Positions 7,160-17,307 of a DNA stretch of 64,000 nucleotides are shown here, piece after piece (position 1 is the stretch's first letter; each line of letters opens with the position of its first letter). The stretch is taken from assembly GCF_008086345.1 (NCBI RefSeq), contig NZ_CP043006.1, positions 2,354,032 to 2,418,031 on the forward strand, given 5' to 3'. The notes below the pieces were generated by a model. It saw only the letters and a program-made list of their open reading frames with translations. It was not told the DNA's origin and ran no database searches. Origin of the DNA: Chitinophaga sp. XS-30 (GTDB taxonomy: Bacteria > Bacteroidota > Bacteroidia > Chitinophagales > Chitinophagaceae). A program made the position numbers and the translations under genes.

Positions 7160-9360
7160 TTTTTGATCATTTCTTTTACCTGTTTCTTATACGTTTTCAA
7201 CTCCGCAATGGTCTGCTGGATGAAGCTGTTATCTTCCAGCTTCCCTACCACGGCTTCCATCTCAGCTTCGTTCTCGTAGGTCATCCGGCGGAACGGATTG
7301 CGGTAGTCCTTTTCCCGGGAGTGGTAAATGCCCTCCGTAAGCTTGCCGAAAGTGAAAACGGACTGGTCCAGGAATTTTTTGAACGCTGCTGCCGTCAGCT
7401 CCTTCGCGGTTAATCCCTCCAGTTGAAACAGACAGGCGAAGGCATGCTGCAGTTTTTCCCGCTCATAGGTAGTGCCAATTTCCCGCCAGGCATCATGCAA
7501 CTGTGGCCAGCTGCCGATCTTGCCTTTGCGGATGCGCTGCTTCAGGTCTTCCATCACTTCTGCCCGGATCAATTGACCGCCTGCATTGCTCCAGGCGCTG
7601 CGCTTCACGTTCTTGCAGAATGCCTGCAATGCGGAGAAGGAATTGAGCTGGAATGCCGCGGCATTTTTGATGAGGTTGCGGATGGCATGCATCGCGATCA
7701 GCTCACGGAAAAGAGGGTACGACTGGTGTATCTTCAGCAGCTGTACCTTGCGCTGGCTGTTCTCGATGTTTTCGCCCAGTATCTCCATCTTCGCCACTTT
7801 CGCATTTTCCTCCAGCAGCAGGTTTTTGCCTGTCTGGCGGATGGCGTTGCGGGATAATTTGTCCGTGCTTTTTTGCTGTTGGGCATAGTAAGCCTTGCCC
7901 ACGGCCAGTTCCATCAGTTCCAGCGCGTCCATGATCTCTTCCACGGAGTCCGGCCCCAGGTAGTCGTATTCGATGGGCTGCGTCTTGTCCGTACGTTTGT
8001 CCCTGTCCACATACTTCCAGGAGTTGCGCGCCAGGGCGTACATATTATGCATGAAGAAATAAGCGGGCATCACCTTCAGCGTATTTTCATGTTCGTCATT
8101 CACGATCAGGCTGAAGGGAAAAGGCACATGCAGCTCGCTCATGTAATTGCCTTTGGAGATGAGGTTGAAGCTGGCGAATTTGGAATTATGCTTGAGGCTG
8201 ACGCAAAGCCCCGGCCAGAATCCCCGGCCTGCAATGATCTCGCCGTCCGCCCCGCGGGAGTTGTGATTGGAGCCGATGGTGGCGCCTGCGGCCATATTGC
8301 TTTGCCCCATTACCAGCGCGGCGCAGAGGAATGAGTTGTTATGATGCTGCTCATGTGCCGGGAAGATGAGGGAATTCAATACTTCACAGCAGGAGATGGT
8401 AGCATTGTTGCCCAGGTAGGAGTTGATCAGGCGCGCGCCGTATTTGAGCTGTGAATGGGAGGCCATGACGAAACGCACGGCCTTTACGCCGTAGAATACG
8501 CGGCAGCCCAGTCCCACAATACCGTTCACCAGCTCGCAGCCTTCCCCGATCTGTGTGGGAGCGCCGGCTTCGCTGTTGATGGTCACGTTCTTGATCTTGT
8601 TGGCGCCTTTGAGATAGGCGTCTGTTCCGATGGTCACGTCCTTGATGATCTTGCAGTTCTTGATCACCGTACGGTCGCCCACCATGCCGTAATATCCTCT
8701 TCTTTTATCGAACTGTTTTTCGGTGAATGCCTTGAACTTGTCCATCAGCACCTCATCGTGGCGGCTGCGTGTCCAGAGCCAGGCATCACCGGGCAGCATG
8801 CCATCGAAAGGCATCACGCTTCTGCCGCCGTTCTCGTTGCAAAGCTCCATCCAGATGCGCACGCTTTCCGGCTCGCCTTCCTTGATGATGCCGTTGCCGA
8901 ATTTGGCATGGTCCGTCACCCCCATTTCATTCACATTGGCAATGATCACGTCGTTGCCGATGATGTAGTGGGAGAGGAAGTTGACATTATGCACCACCAC
9001 ATTGTCCCCGAAATCGCAGGAAGCGATGGTGCTGTTGTATAATCCTACCGGCAGGCGGAGGTTATGGAATTCCAGGAAATAAGGCTCCAGTTTCCCGATG
9101 CGCACCATACCGTAGAAGTGGCAGTGCTGCACGAGATTGGGGTCGAACTCGTTGTCTACGAAGATGAGGTTCCAGTCATCCGAGGTATTGTCATTCCGCA
9201 CGAGGGTCTCTATTTCCCAGGCTTTCAGCTTGCGGTGCACGGTTTCTTTTCCTCTTTGCTGATCGCGGAGATAATATTCAGTTTTGCCATCCGGCAGCCA
9301 GGCCTGATCGATGAACTGATAGCCCAGCTGGCTGAGCGGTTTCTTTTCTATATGGTTCAT
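7147..9360 (-). CDS. DUF4954-family protein (left-handed beta-helix, hexapeptide-like)
   Basis: A 737-residue cytoplasmic protein typical of Bacteroidota DUF4954 proteins. Residues about 90-380 show hexapeptide-type repeats of a left-handed beta-helix (for example GDNVVVHNVNFLSHYIIGND, IGTDAYLKGANKIKNVTI, GNNATISCCEVLNSLIFPA), as in sugar-nucleotide acyl- and nucleotidyltransferases. The C-terminal 200 residues are helical and charged. Function is unknown; a sugar-nucleotide-linked role is suggested by the fold and by glmS seven bases upstream in the same orientation, but that is inference. Confidence 0.85.
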   Translation of the reverse strand: MNHIEKKPLSQLGYQFIDQAWLPDGKTEYYLRDQQRGKETVHRKLKAWEIETLVRNDNTSDDWNLIFVDNEFDPNLVQHCHFYGMVRIGKLEPYFLEFHNLRLPVGLYNSTIASCDFGDNVVVHNVNFLSHYIIGNDVIIANVNEMGVTDHAKFGNGIIKEGEPESVRIWMELCNENGGRSVMPFDGMLPGDAWLWTRSRHDEVLMDKFKAFTEKQFDKRRGYYGMVGDRTVIKNCKIIKDVTIGTDAYLKGANKIKNVTINSEAGAPTQIGEGCELVNGIVGLGCRVFYGVKAVRFVMASHSQLKYGARLINSYLGNNATISCCEVLNSLIFPAHEQHHNNSFLCAALVMGQSNMAAGATIGSNHNSRGADGEIIAGRGFWPGLCVSLKHNSKFASFNLISKGNYMSELHVPFPFSLIVNDEHENTLKVMPAYFFMHNMYALARNSWKYVDRDKRTDKTQPIEYDYLGPDSVEEIMDALELMELAVGKAYYAQQQKSTDKLSRNAIRQTGKNLLLEENAKVAKMEILGENIENSQRKVQLLKIHQSYPLFRELIAMHAIRNLIKNAAAFQLNSFSALQAFCKNVKRSAWSNAGGQLIRAEVMEDLKQRIRKGKIGSWPQLHDAWREIGTTYEREKLQHAFACLFQLEGLTAKELTAAAFKKFLDQSVFTFGKLTEGIYHSREKDYRNPFRRMTYENEAEMEAVVGKLEDNSFIQQTIAELKTYKKQVKEMIKKWEL

Positions 9361-9367
9361 AAGGATA

Positions 9368-11206
9368 TTATTCTACAGTTACTGACTTCGCAAGGTTGCG
9401 GGGCTTGTCCACATCCAGCCCTTTCAGTACGCCGATGTGGTATGCCAGCAGTTGCAGGGGGATCACGGAAATGATCGGTGCTACCAGCTCGTCGGCTTCC
9501 GGCACTACGATCACATCGTCCGCCATGCCGGGGATCACCTGGTCGCCTTCCGTGGTGATGGCGATCACCATGCCTTTGCGCGCTTTGATCTCCTGGATGT
9601 TGGACACGATCTTTTCATAATAACTGTCTTTCGTGGCCACGAACACTACGGGCAGGTTTTCGTCCACCAGTGCAATGGGACCATGCTTCATTTCCGCGGC
9701 GGGGTATCCTTCCGCATGTATGTACGAAATTTCTTTCAGCTTCAGGGCGCCTTCCAGCGCTACGGGGAAGTTGTAGCCGCGTCCCAGGTAGAGGAAATCC
9801 CGGGCGTCCTTGTATTTGTCCGCGATCTTTTTTATCTGTTCATTCAGTTCGAGGGCAATGGCTACTTTGTCGGATACATCTTCCAGTTCATCCAGCAGAT
9901 GCTGGAAGCGCTGTTCCGTGATGGTGCCTTTTTCCATCGCCACTTTCAGTCCGATGAGGGCGAGCACGGCAAGCTGCGCCGTGAATGCCTTGGTGCTGGC
10001 CACGCCAATTTCCGGCCCGGCATGCGTGTACACGCCGGCATGGGAAAGCCGGGCAATGGAGGAGCCTACCACATTGCAGACACCAAGAATGATGGCGCCC
10101 TTTTCCTTGGCGCTTTCCATCGCCACCAGCGTATCCGCCGTTTCGCCGGACTGGGATACGGCAATGATCACATCGCCTTTGCCCACTACCGGGTTGCGGT
10201 ACCTGAACTCGGAGGCATATTCCACTTCCACGGGGATGCGGCACAGCTCTTCGATCATATATTCCGCTACCAGCCCCGCATGCCAGGAGGTGCCGCAGGC
10301 TACGATGATGATGCGTTTGGCTTCCTTCAGCAGATCGGTATGCTCACGGAGACCGCCGAGCGTGAGTTTGCCGGCTTTGGCGTCCAGGCGGCCGCGCAGA
10401 CTGTCGAAGATCGTCTGCGGCTGCTCGAATATCTCTTTCAGCATGAAGTGATCGTAACCGCCTTTCTCGATGGCGGCCAGCTCCACATCCAGCTTCTGGA
10501 TATAAGGTGTTTGTATCTCGTTGGAAATATTTTTGAGGATCAGTTCATCCGCTTTCACGATCGCGATCTCGTAATCGTTCACATACACGACTTCCTTGGT
10601 ATATTCCACGATGGGGGAGGCATCGGAAGCGAGGAAATGCTCTCCTTTCCCCACGCCGATCACCAGCGGGCTGCCTTTGCGCGCGGCCAGCAGGGTATCG
10701 GGATTGTCTTCATCCACTATCAGGATCACATACGCGCCCACCACTCTTTTCAGCGCGATGCGCAGCGCTTCTTCCGTGGAGCATTGATTGCTTTTTTTGA
10801 TCTCCTGTATAAAATGGATCAGTACTTCCGTATCGGTATCGCTGGAGAACTGGTGGCCTTTGCTCAGCAATTCTTTTTTCAGCTGGCCGTAATTCTCGAT
10901 GATGCCGTTATGCACCATGGCCAGTTTGCCGTCTCCGGAAAGATGGGGGTGCGCATTACGGTCGCAGGGCTCGCCATGCGTAGCCCAGCGGGTATGCCCG
11001 ATGGCCAGCACGCTGTGGAGGTCTTTCCCCACCACATGGTCTTCCAGCTCTGCTACTTTCCCTTTCTTTTTATATACATTGAGTTTGCCTCCGTTCAGCA
11101 ATGCCACACCGGCACTGTCATATCCGCGGTATTCGAGACGTCTGAGACCTTTGATAACTACAGGATAGGCTTCCCGTTTTCCTATATAGGCTACGATTCC
11201 ACACAT
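9368..11206 (-). CDS. glmS: Glutamine-fructose-6-phosphate aminotransferase (isomerizing)
   Basis: GlmS makes glucosamine-6-phosphate from fructose-6-phosphate and glutamine, the first step to UDP-GlcNAc for peptidoglycan and LPS. The start is set at 11206 (ATG-TGT-GGA) because Cys2 must become the N-terminal nucleophile; an open frame extends 12 codons upstream but would bury it. The 612 residues comprise the class II glutamine amidotransferase domain (CGIVAYIG, TRWATHG, SGDGKLAMVHNGIIEN), two SIS isomerase domains (SQSGETADT, ACGTSWHA) and the family C-terminus KPRNLAKSVTVE. Confidence 0.97.
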   Translation of the reverse strand: MCGIVAYIGKREAYPVVIKGLRRLEYRGYDSAGVALLNGGKLNVYKKKGKVAELEDHVVGKDLHSVLAIGHTRWATHGEPCDRNAHPHLSGDGKLAMVHNGIIENYGQLKKELLSKGHQFSSDTDTEVLIHFIQEIKKSNQCSTEEALRIALKRVVGAYVILIVDEDNPDTLLAARKGSPLVIGVGKGEHFLASDASPIVEYTKEVVYVNDYEIAIVKADELILKNISNEIQTPYIQKLDVELAAIEKGGYDHFMLKEIFEQPQTIFDSLRGRLDAKAGKLTLGGLREHTDLLKEAKRIIIVACGTSWHAGLVAEYMIEELCRIPVEVEYASEFRYRNPVVGKGDVIIAVSQSGETADTLVAMESAKEKGAIILGVCNVVGSSIARLSHAGVYTHAGPEIGVASTKAFTAQLAVLALIGLKVAMEKGTITEQRFQHLLDELEDVSDKVAIALELNEQIKKIADKYKDARDFLYLGRGYNFPVALEGALKLKEISYIHAEGYPAAEMKHGPIALVDENLPVVFVATKDSYYEKIVSNIQEIKARKGMVIAITTEGDQVIPGMADDVIVVPEADELVAPIISVIPLQLLAYHIGVLKGLDVDKPRNLAKSVTVE

Positions 11207-11299
11207 GTTGAATAGGTGTTTGTTTGTGGTTAATCCCTGCAATATGGGAAAAAATCTGCAAAAGGCCTTCGCTAATTCATGTGTTGAAACATAATTTGT

Positions 11300-14200
11300 C
11301 TAGTAATTGCTGTCCATGAGCATGCCGCGGTTAAAGTCATCATCCCAGCCATAGCGGTTTTTATACTTCACCTGCCGCAGCACTTTATTGAATTGCTCGG
11401 CCACCGGTTTTTCTTTGCTGTAGCGGATATTGGTGAATTGTGTGAGCGACTGGTTGCCGGAACTCTGTTTTTCATCATCCGGTTGCAGACCGCTGATACC
11501 GAGATACCATTCTTCATCTTCTTTCTGCCTGAATTTATACAGGTACACGGTGCCTTTTTTAAAGCGGTGCACGGTATGCTGCTTGCCTAACAGCACTACG
11601 GAATCCAGTTCGATGTGATAGGGAACGTTGCCGTACAGCACGCTTTTGGCAATGGATTCCTGTTGTTTCCAGGCGGAAGGGAACCGGTCCAGCTGATTGA
11701 TCTCCTTTAATGCCAGCCACAGGTAAATGCGGTATTTCTCCTGTGCCGCAATGCTCAGCAGCACACTGTCCGATGCCGGCCATTGATGATGCAGGTACAG
11801 CCGTGCCAGCTGTATCTGCTGCAGCGGGTTATTGCTGGCTTCGTACCGGGCGAAGAAGCGTTCGGCGTTTTTGTTCCCGTTGCGGTAAGGGAACAGCAAT
11901 ACCGCGTATTCATGCAGGGAAACATTCTCCTGCCGCATCCGCGATCCAGCGTTACGCTCATTTTCATCACGGTCCATCAGGTTCTGTTCGCCGGCCAGCT
12001 CTTTCTGCACTTCCACCCGCGCATCAAAAGCGATCTGGCTGATATAAGGCGCATAAACGGAGGGTTGCACGGCATTGCTGTCTACCAGCTCCGCCAGCAG
12101 ACCGTACACGGGTCCTTTGTAATCGGTCAGCGCCGTCAGTTTCAGCATGTCCGGGAACAGGGTGGCGGCCAGTTGCAGGGAGTCCTGCATGGCGGAGGTG
12201 ATCGCATGGAGACTGTTGTCATCGCTGAAAATGGGGATCTCCTGCATCACCAGTTCCTTGAACAAGGCATAACCGGCCGCGGTCTGCTGCCTGACAAGGC
12301 TGAGCAGGATGCTGTGCTGCAGGCTGGCCGTATCGTTTGCCGCCACATAGGCTTCCCGCAGGAAAGGCAGTATGGCGGGATGTTTGATGAATCCCAGCTC
12401 CTGTATCAGGTCCCGTTTGATCTCCAGGTAGTTCTTTTCCGTGGTGTTCCAGCCGTGTATCAGCGCGATGATCGCCGGGGCATCTTCATCGCGGTAGTTG
12501 GCCATGCCGATGGATTTGCGGGCCTGCGCTTTTGTGGTGCTGTCCGTGCTGTTAAAATCGGTGATGAGCGCTTTGCCTTTGCTGATGTAGATGGATGATC
12601 CGAAGACCGTATCCGCCGGTTTGAAGGAATCGAAGAAAGTGCTGACGAAAGCGGAAGGCCCGGCCGTTTCATCTGTAATGGCGCGTACGGTGTATTGTGC
12701 GCCGCCGCGAACGATCACTTTCGCCAGGATGGTGCGGGAGCAGTTGGTATCCCGCATTTTCAGCAGCAGGCTTTCCGATTGCGGAAGCCGGTCGAACTGC
12801 CGGGTAGCGATCACATAGTTCCCTTCATCCGTCAGGTCTTTTTCCTGGCTTTGCCAGAACTCCGCGCTGTCTTTCGTGCTGAAATAGCGGGAGAATTTTT
12901 CGAAGGATACAACGATCTCCTCACCCGTGCTGTCTGAGCGGAATGTTTTGCTGCGGGAACGGTAAAGATATTCCTCTTCCTGCATGCCGCCGCCGGAAAC
13001 GGCTTCCACCAGCGCATCATCGTCATCCGGTGCAACGGCGGTGGTGACGGAATAATGAAGACTGGTGTCTGTATAAGGCAGAAAGCTGTTGTAATGCGGG
13101 TTTTGCGGCGTGAAGGAATGGAAGAATGCCTGCGCGGCCTTTTTGTCGCCCCGGTATCGCGCCGACAGCACATAGTAATAGGTGCCGTGCAGCAGTATGC
13201 GGGTTTGCGTATAACTTTTGTCCGTATTCTGATTGACGATCTCCAGGCAGGGCCGCCCTTTGTGGCGGATGAATTGCCGGCTTTTCTGCTGTTTGATGAA
13301 TGACGATAACTGGAAACTTTCTTCCGCAAAGCTGATGTCCGTCGTATCTTCTTCCAGTATCCCGTAATCCGGAATGGCTTTGCGGATCACCAGGAAGCTG
13401 TTGCCGTTCTGCCTGTCCAGCGCTTCGTATTCCATCCTTTTGCTGAGTGAGCGCAAGGCGAAATTGGAGCCGGAGACGGGTGTATGCGGAAGCTTCACGT
13501 AGAAGCTGTTGTCCGGCGCACGGTAATCCGTCCATACCGATGCCGCAGGCGCCTGCAGCTGGATGGAGGTAAAGAAACGGGCCGCTTCTTCTCCCTGTGC
13601 ATATTCCCCGGTGCCGCTGAGTTTGAAGATCATCACTTCAAACGGGGTGATGAAGATCTGGTACCGTTGCAGGTCGCCGCGGCGGGTACGGTTGACGATA
13701 TCGAATCCTTTATGGCTGTTGTTGGTAATGCTTTTCCGGGTGATGATCCTGCCCGGGATGTTCTCATACAGCAGGCTGTCCACCTTCGCATACACATCTT
13801 CGCTGGTTTGCCCGAGGCTCAGCGCGTTGGTGCGGATGCGGCTGACGAGGTAATAAGCCCCGTTGGCAAGATCGGCGTACTGCAGCTGGTTAAGCATGGT
13901 GAGACTGCTGAAGTTGTACAGCTTGCCGGGCAGCTCCGCTTTGATCCATCCGTCCGGCGAAACGTACGGCTGGAAGGTAACGGGCGCTTTTATCTTTTCG
14001 AGCTGCTCCTTTTGTTCGCTGTCCCGGTTGGTCATGGCAATGGGCCTGACCTTGTAACCTGCTTTGCGCAGCATATGGATCAAACCGCGGTCGCCGGGCA
14101 GATGTGCCGCGCCTACGCCGGCGAACAGGGCATCTTTCCGGATGATGGAATCGATGGAGCGGAACATGTTCTCGTTGCGCTTGTAGAGGAATTTTTCCAG

Positions 14201-14905
14201 GAAAGCGGCGGAAGGGAAGCTGGCGGAGGAGAGGGAATCCAGCATATCCAGGTCCCCGCGGCGGTAGGCATCGTTCAGCTTGTCGCCTGATTTGTCCGTG
14301 TCCCTGTTCAGTTTCCGTGTTTTTTTATCCTTGCCCGCATCGCGGTAGGCTTCCAGCATGAGGCGCTCCGATTCGGCAAAATCCTCTACACCGGTAGCCC
14401 GTTTCCCCATTTTTTTGCCCACCTGGTAGATGTACATATCCAGGAACGTATCTTCCTCAAAGTCTTCCCTGGCGGCAAAAGAGCGGTAGAGCAGGTGATT
14501 GATCATTTCCGGGCGGTAGATCAGCCCCGTCCGCACCATATCCGCATACGTTCCTATTGTAAATGCGTCTTTGGACATGATGCCCGCGCTCATATTGGTC
14601 ATATAGCTGGCGCTGAGGCGGAGCATGCTGCTTTTGGAAAAGTCTTCCTGCAGCCGCTGCGGATCAGTTTCCAGCGCCACAACATCGGCCATGCGGATGC
14701 AGTGATAAAAGGAATCGCTCAGGTGGAACGCCAGCTTGGAGCTAACGTGCATGGTGCCGAAGAGGTAGGAGGGTTTAGCGAGGCCGTTGCCGGATATCTC
14801 CCAGAGCAGGCCCTGGTATTTCTTTTTACCTGGCTGTTGTGCCAACACCAGTGTGCCCGCGGATAACAGCAGGCACGTCAAAACACATCTTTGCAAATAG
14901 TTCAT
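11300..14905 (-). CDS. Exported TraB/GumN-domain giant protein
   Basis: A 1,201-residue protein. ATG at 14905 places a clear signal peptide (MNYLQRCVLTCLLLSAG, cleavage after LAQ) at the N-terminus; the longer frame to 14962 lacks one. Residues about 20-300 form a TraB/GumN domain with YLFGTMHVSS, VALETD, VEDFAESE and GVGAAHLPGDRGL, a fold proposed to be a metal-dependent peptidase. The remaining ~900 residues are not recognised; they include helical repeats around 800-1,000 that could be TPR/HEAT-like. The S9 peptidase gene ends 53 bases upstream on the same strand, so both may be co-expressed periplasmic proteins. Confidence 0.8.
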   Translation of the reverse strand: MNYLQRCVLTCLLLSAGTLVLAQQPGKKKYQGLLWEISGNGLAKPSYLFGTMHVSSKLAFHLSDSFYHCIRMADVVALETDPQRLQEDFSKSSMLRLSASYMTNMSAGIMSKDAFTIGTYADMVRTGLIYRPEMINHLLYRSFAAREDFEEDTFLDMYIYQVGKKMGKRATGVEDFAESERLMLEAYRDAGKDKKTRKLNRDTDKSGDKLNDAYRRGDLDMLDSLSSASFPSAAFLEKFLYKRNENMFRSIDSIIRKDALFAGVGAAHLPGDRGLIHMLRKAGYKVRPIAMTNRDSEQKEQLEKIKAPVTFQPYVSPDGWIKAELPGKLYNFSSLTMLNQLQYADLANGAYYLVSRIRTNALSLGQTSEDVYAKVDSLLYENIPGRIITRKSITNNSHKGFDIVNRTRRGDLQRYQIFITPFEVMIFKLSGTGEYAQGEEAARFFTSIQLQAPAASVWTDYRAPDNSFYVKLPHTPVSGSNFALRSLSKRMEYEALDRQNGNSFLVIRKAIPDYGILEEDTTDISFAEESFQLSSFIKQQKSRQFIRHKGRPCLEIVNQNTDKSYTQTRILLHGTYYYVLSARYRGDKKAAQAFFHSFTPQNPHYNSFLPYTDTSLHYSVTTAVAPDDDDALVEAVSGGGMQEEEYLYRSRSKTFRSDSTGEEIVVSFEKFSRYFSTKDSAEFWQSQEKDLTDEGNYVIATRQFDRLPQSESLLLKMRDTNCSRTILAKVIVRGGAQYTVRAITDETAGPSAFVSTFFDSFKPADTVFGSSIYISKGKALITDFNSTDSTTKAQARKSIGMANYRDEDAPAIIALIHGWNTTEKNYLEIKRDLIQELGFIKHPAILPFLREAYVAANDTASLQHSILLSLVRQQTAAGYALFKELVMQEIPIFSDDNSLHAITSAMQDSLQLAATLFPDMLKLTALTDYKGPVYGLLAELVDSNAVQPSVYAPYISQIAFDARVEVQKELAGEQNLMDRDENERNAGSRMRQENVSLHEYAVLLFPYRNGNKNAERFFARYEASNNPLQQIQLARLYLHHQWPASDSVLLSIAAQEKYRIYLWLALKEINQLDRFPSAWKQQESIAKSVLYGNVPYHIELDSVVLLGKQHTVHRFKKGTVYLYKFRQKEDEEWYLGISGLQPDDEKQSSGNQSLTQFTNIRYSKEKPVAEQFNKVLRQVKYKNRYGWDDDFNRGMLMDSNY

Positions 14906-14958
14906 AAACGGCTGATAGGGAATTTTGTCTTCCCAAATATACTGATTTACCGTTGGTA

Positions 14959-17307
14959 TCACTTTAACAACACATCCTCAAACAACCCCAGTATCCGCTT
15001 GTACTCATCCGTCCAGCTGCTGGGCGTGGTAAAGCCATGATCTTCCACAGGGTACACCGCCAGCTCCCAGTTATCTTTTCCTAGCTCTATCAGCCGCTGG
15101 CAGAGGCGCACGATATCCTGGAAATGCACATTGGTGTCTACCATGCCATGGCACATCAGCAGATGCCCTTTGAGGCCATCGGCAAAATAGATGGGCGATG
15201 AGCGGCGGTAGGCCAGCGTATCCGTATAAGGTTCATTCAGGATGTTGGAGGTATAGCCATGATTGTAATGCGCCCAGTCGGTCACGGAACGTAATGCCGC
15301 GCCTGCGGCGAAATCATCGGGGGTGGTGAACATCGCCATCAGGGTGATGAACCCGCCGTAGCTGCCGCCGTATATACCGATGCGTTTGGGATCTACGCCA
15401 TGCTGCTGTGCCAGGAAACGGGCGCCATCCACCTGGTCGGTCAGGTCTTTGCCGCCCATGTGCCGGTAGATGCCGGTGCGCCAGTCGCGGCCATAACCCG
15501 CGCTGCCGCGGTAGTCGATGTCCAGCACGGTGAAGCCGAGGTCTGTCAGCAGGTTATGGAACATGTATTCGCGGAAGTAATTGCTCCAGAATTTATGGGC
15601 ATTTTGCAGGTAGCCTGCGCCATGCACGAAGATCACGGCGGCCCCGTTCTTTCTGGATGCTTCGGGCAGGTAAAGCCGTGCGGGTACTTTGGCGTTATCG
15701 CGCGCGGTAAAGGAGATCACCTGCGGTTCCCGCCAGGGATAGGTGCGGAATTCGGGGGATTGCGCCTTGTCCGTGATCTGCATGGGTTTTGCGCCGGCCT
15801 TGTTTTCCTGCAGGTACATTTCCCAGGGTTTGTTGGAGGCGGAATAGAGATAGGCGATCCACTTTTCATCCGGGGAAAGGCTTACGGTATGCGCACCGGT
15901 CATACTCGTGATGCGTTCCGCTTTTCCACCGCTGACGGGCAGGCGGTAATATTGCTTTTCTCCCGGATGCACGGCATTCGTGAGGATATAAAAATGTTTT
16001 TTGTCCTGCGCGGGCTTAACGTCCTGTACCTCGTACTGCCCGCTGGTGAGCGCTTTCTTCTTTCCGGTGGATACGTTGTAAGTGTACAAATGCGAATAAC
16101 CGGTGGCTTCGCTCTGGAACCACAACGTTTGTTCATCTATCCAGCCGATATTGCGGGAATGGATACCGGGCCCGCCGATCCAGGCTTCGTCCCGCTGGCG
16201 GTCTATCAGTTTGAGTTTGCCGGTAGCGGCATCCAGCTGCATGATCCAGCGGTCTTTATTATCCTGTGAGCTGACTTCCACCACGGCATGCGTGCCTTTG
16301 TCCGACCAAATGGGAGCGCTCACCATCGCGCCGCGCGGTTTTGCTTTGCCGGTATCGTTGCGGGCGTAATCCGGACGGTCTGTGATACCGGGCAGATCGG
16401 CTGTCTTCACCGGCAGTACCGTATCTTTTTCACGATCATAGATGAAGGATTCGAAGCTGCCCTGCGGTGCGCCTACTTTTGACCGGCTGCGGATATCCTG
16501 CGTGTAACCGCTTTCCGTTACGAATGCCGGTACGATGGTATTGTTATCCCCCGAAGGCGAACGGTAAAGGCGGTAGGAGATGAAACGGCCATCGGGACTG
16601 ATATCCACGCCACCGAGACTTTTATCTTCGAGGTACAGGGAACGCAGCCGCTCCGGTTTCGGCATATCGTCGTTATAGGCGGTAGCAGCATCGGATTTTG
16701 CTTTTTTGTCCTTCAGCACATCCATCAGTTCCAGCTGCTGCGCTTTCAGGAATTTCTCCTGCGGGGTGCTGCGTTCCGGCCGGTCTGCCGGTTTGCTGCC
16801 GGAAACGAAATCGGTCAGTTGTTCTATCAGTCCCGTTTTCAGCTCCCAGGTAAACAGGTTGCGGCTGCGCTGAAAGAGGATGCGGGTATCGAGGAAGGCA
16901 AAGGCCGCGCCGGATTCTATTTCGGCGGTGCGCGTAATGCGTGTTTCTTTCCCGGATGCGAGGTCCAGCAGGAACACATCGCCCTGGTAGGTGTACACCA
17001 GCTGTGTTCTGGCCAGGTTGTAATTGCCGGAGCGCTTTGCCTGGATGTGCAGTCTTTCAGCCGGGAGGGTCTTTACCGGTGTATGTTTCTTTAGCGTAAT
17101 GGCGTAGAGGGAGTCAGCGGGGGATTTTTCGGGATTCCAGTTGAAATATACCGTTTGCCCGTCTGTGCTCCAGAAGAGATTGTCCGGGGAGGTGCCGATC
17201 CATTTCGGGTCGCGCATGATCTTTTCAACGGTCAGGGGGGCGGCTTGCTGGGCATAGACGGGGGAGAGCAGCAGCAGGCTTGCCAGGGAAAGCAGAAGTT
17301 GTTTCAT
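14959..17307 (-). CDS. S9-family prolyl oligopeptidase / dipeptidyl-peptidase-like
   Basis: A 782-residue exported serine peptidase (signal MKQLLLSLASLLLLSPVYAQ). Residues 40-520 are a beta-propeller with WD-like blades (SPDGRFISY, SPDEKWIAYL); the C-terminal alpha/beta-hydrolase domain carries the triad Ser649 (YGGSYGG), Asp724 (MVDTN) and His757 (EDHGF). Such enzymes cleave oligopeptides, often after Pro or Ala, in the periplasm. The ATG is fused to the last unit of a tandem hairpin repeat array (17305-17518), which must form its leader or operator. It probably heads an operon with the TraB/GumN gene. Confidence 0.92.
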   Translation of the reverse strand: MKQLLLSLASLLLLSPVYAQQAAPLTVEKIMRDPKWIGTSPDNLFWSTDGQTVYFNWNPEKSPADSLYAITLKKHTPVKTLPAERLHIQAKRSGNYNLARTQLVYTYQGDVFLLDLASGKETRITRTAEIESGAAFAFLDTRILFQRSRNLFTWELKTGLIEQLTDFVSGSKPADRPERSTPQEKFLKAQQLELMDVLKDKKAKSDAATAYNDDMPKPERLRSLYLEDKSLGGVDISPDGRFISYRLYRSPSGDNNTIVPAFVTESGYTQDIRSRSKVGAPQGSFESFIYDREKDTVLPVKTADLPGITDRPDYARNDTGKAKPRGAMVSAPIWSDKGTHAVVEVSSQDNKDRWIMQLDAATGKLKLIDRQRDEAWIGGPGIHSRNIGWIDEQTLWFQSEATGYSHLYTYNVSTGKKKALTSGQYEVQDVKPAQDKKHFYILTNAVHPGEKQYYRLPVSGGKAERITSMTGAHTVSLSPDEKWIAYLYSASNKPWEMYLQENKAGAKPMQITDKAQSPEFRTYPWREPQVISFTARDNAKVPARLYLPEASRKNGAAVIFVHGAGYLQNAHKFWSNYFREYMFHNLLTDLGFTVLDIDYRGSAGYGRDWRTGIYRHMGGKDLTDQVDGARFLAQQHGVDPKRIGIYGGSYGGFITLMAMFTTPDDFAAGAALRSVTDWAHYNHGYTSNILNEPYTDTLAYRRSSPIYFADGLKGHLLMCHGMVDTNVHFQDIVRLCQRLIELGKDNWELAVYPVEDHGFTTPSSWTDEYKRILGLFEDVLLK

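Noticed and set aside
9437..11215. 592-codon open frame antisense to glmS
   Set aside because: Composition is that of a codon-bias shadow, no start context or homology, and glmS is certain on the other strand.
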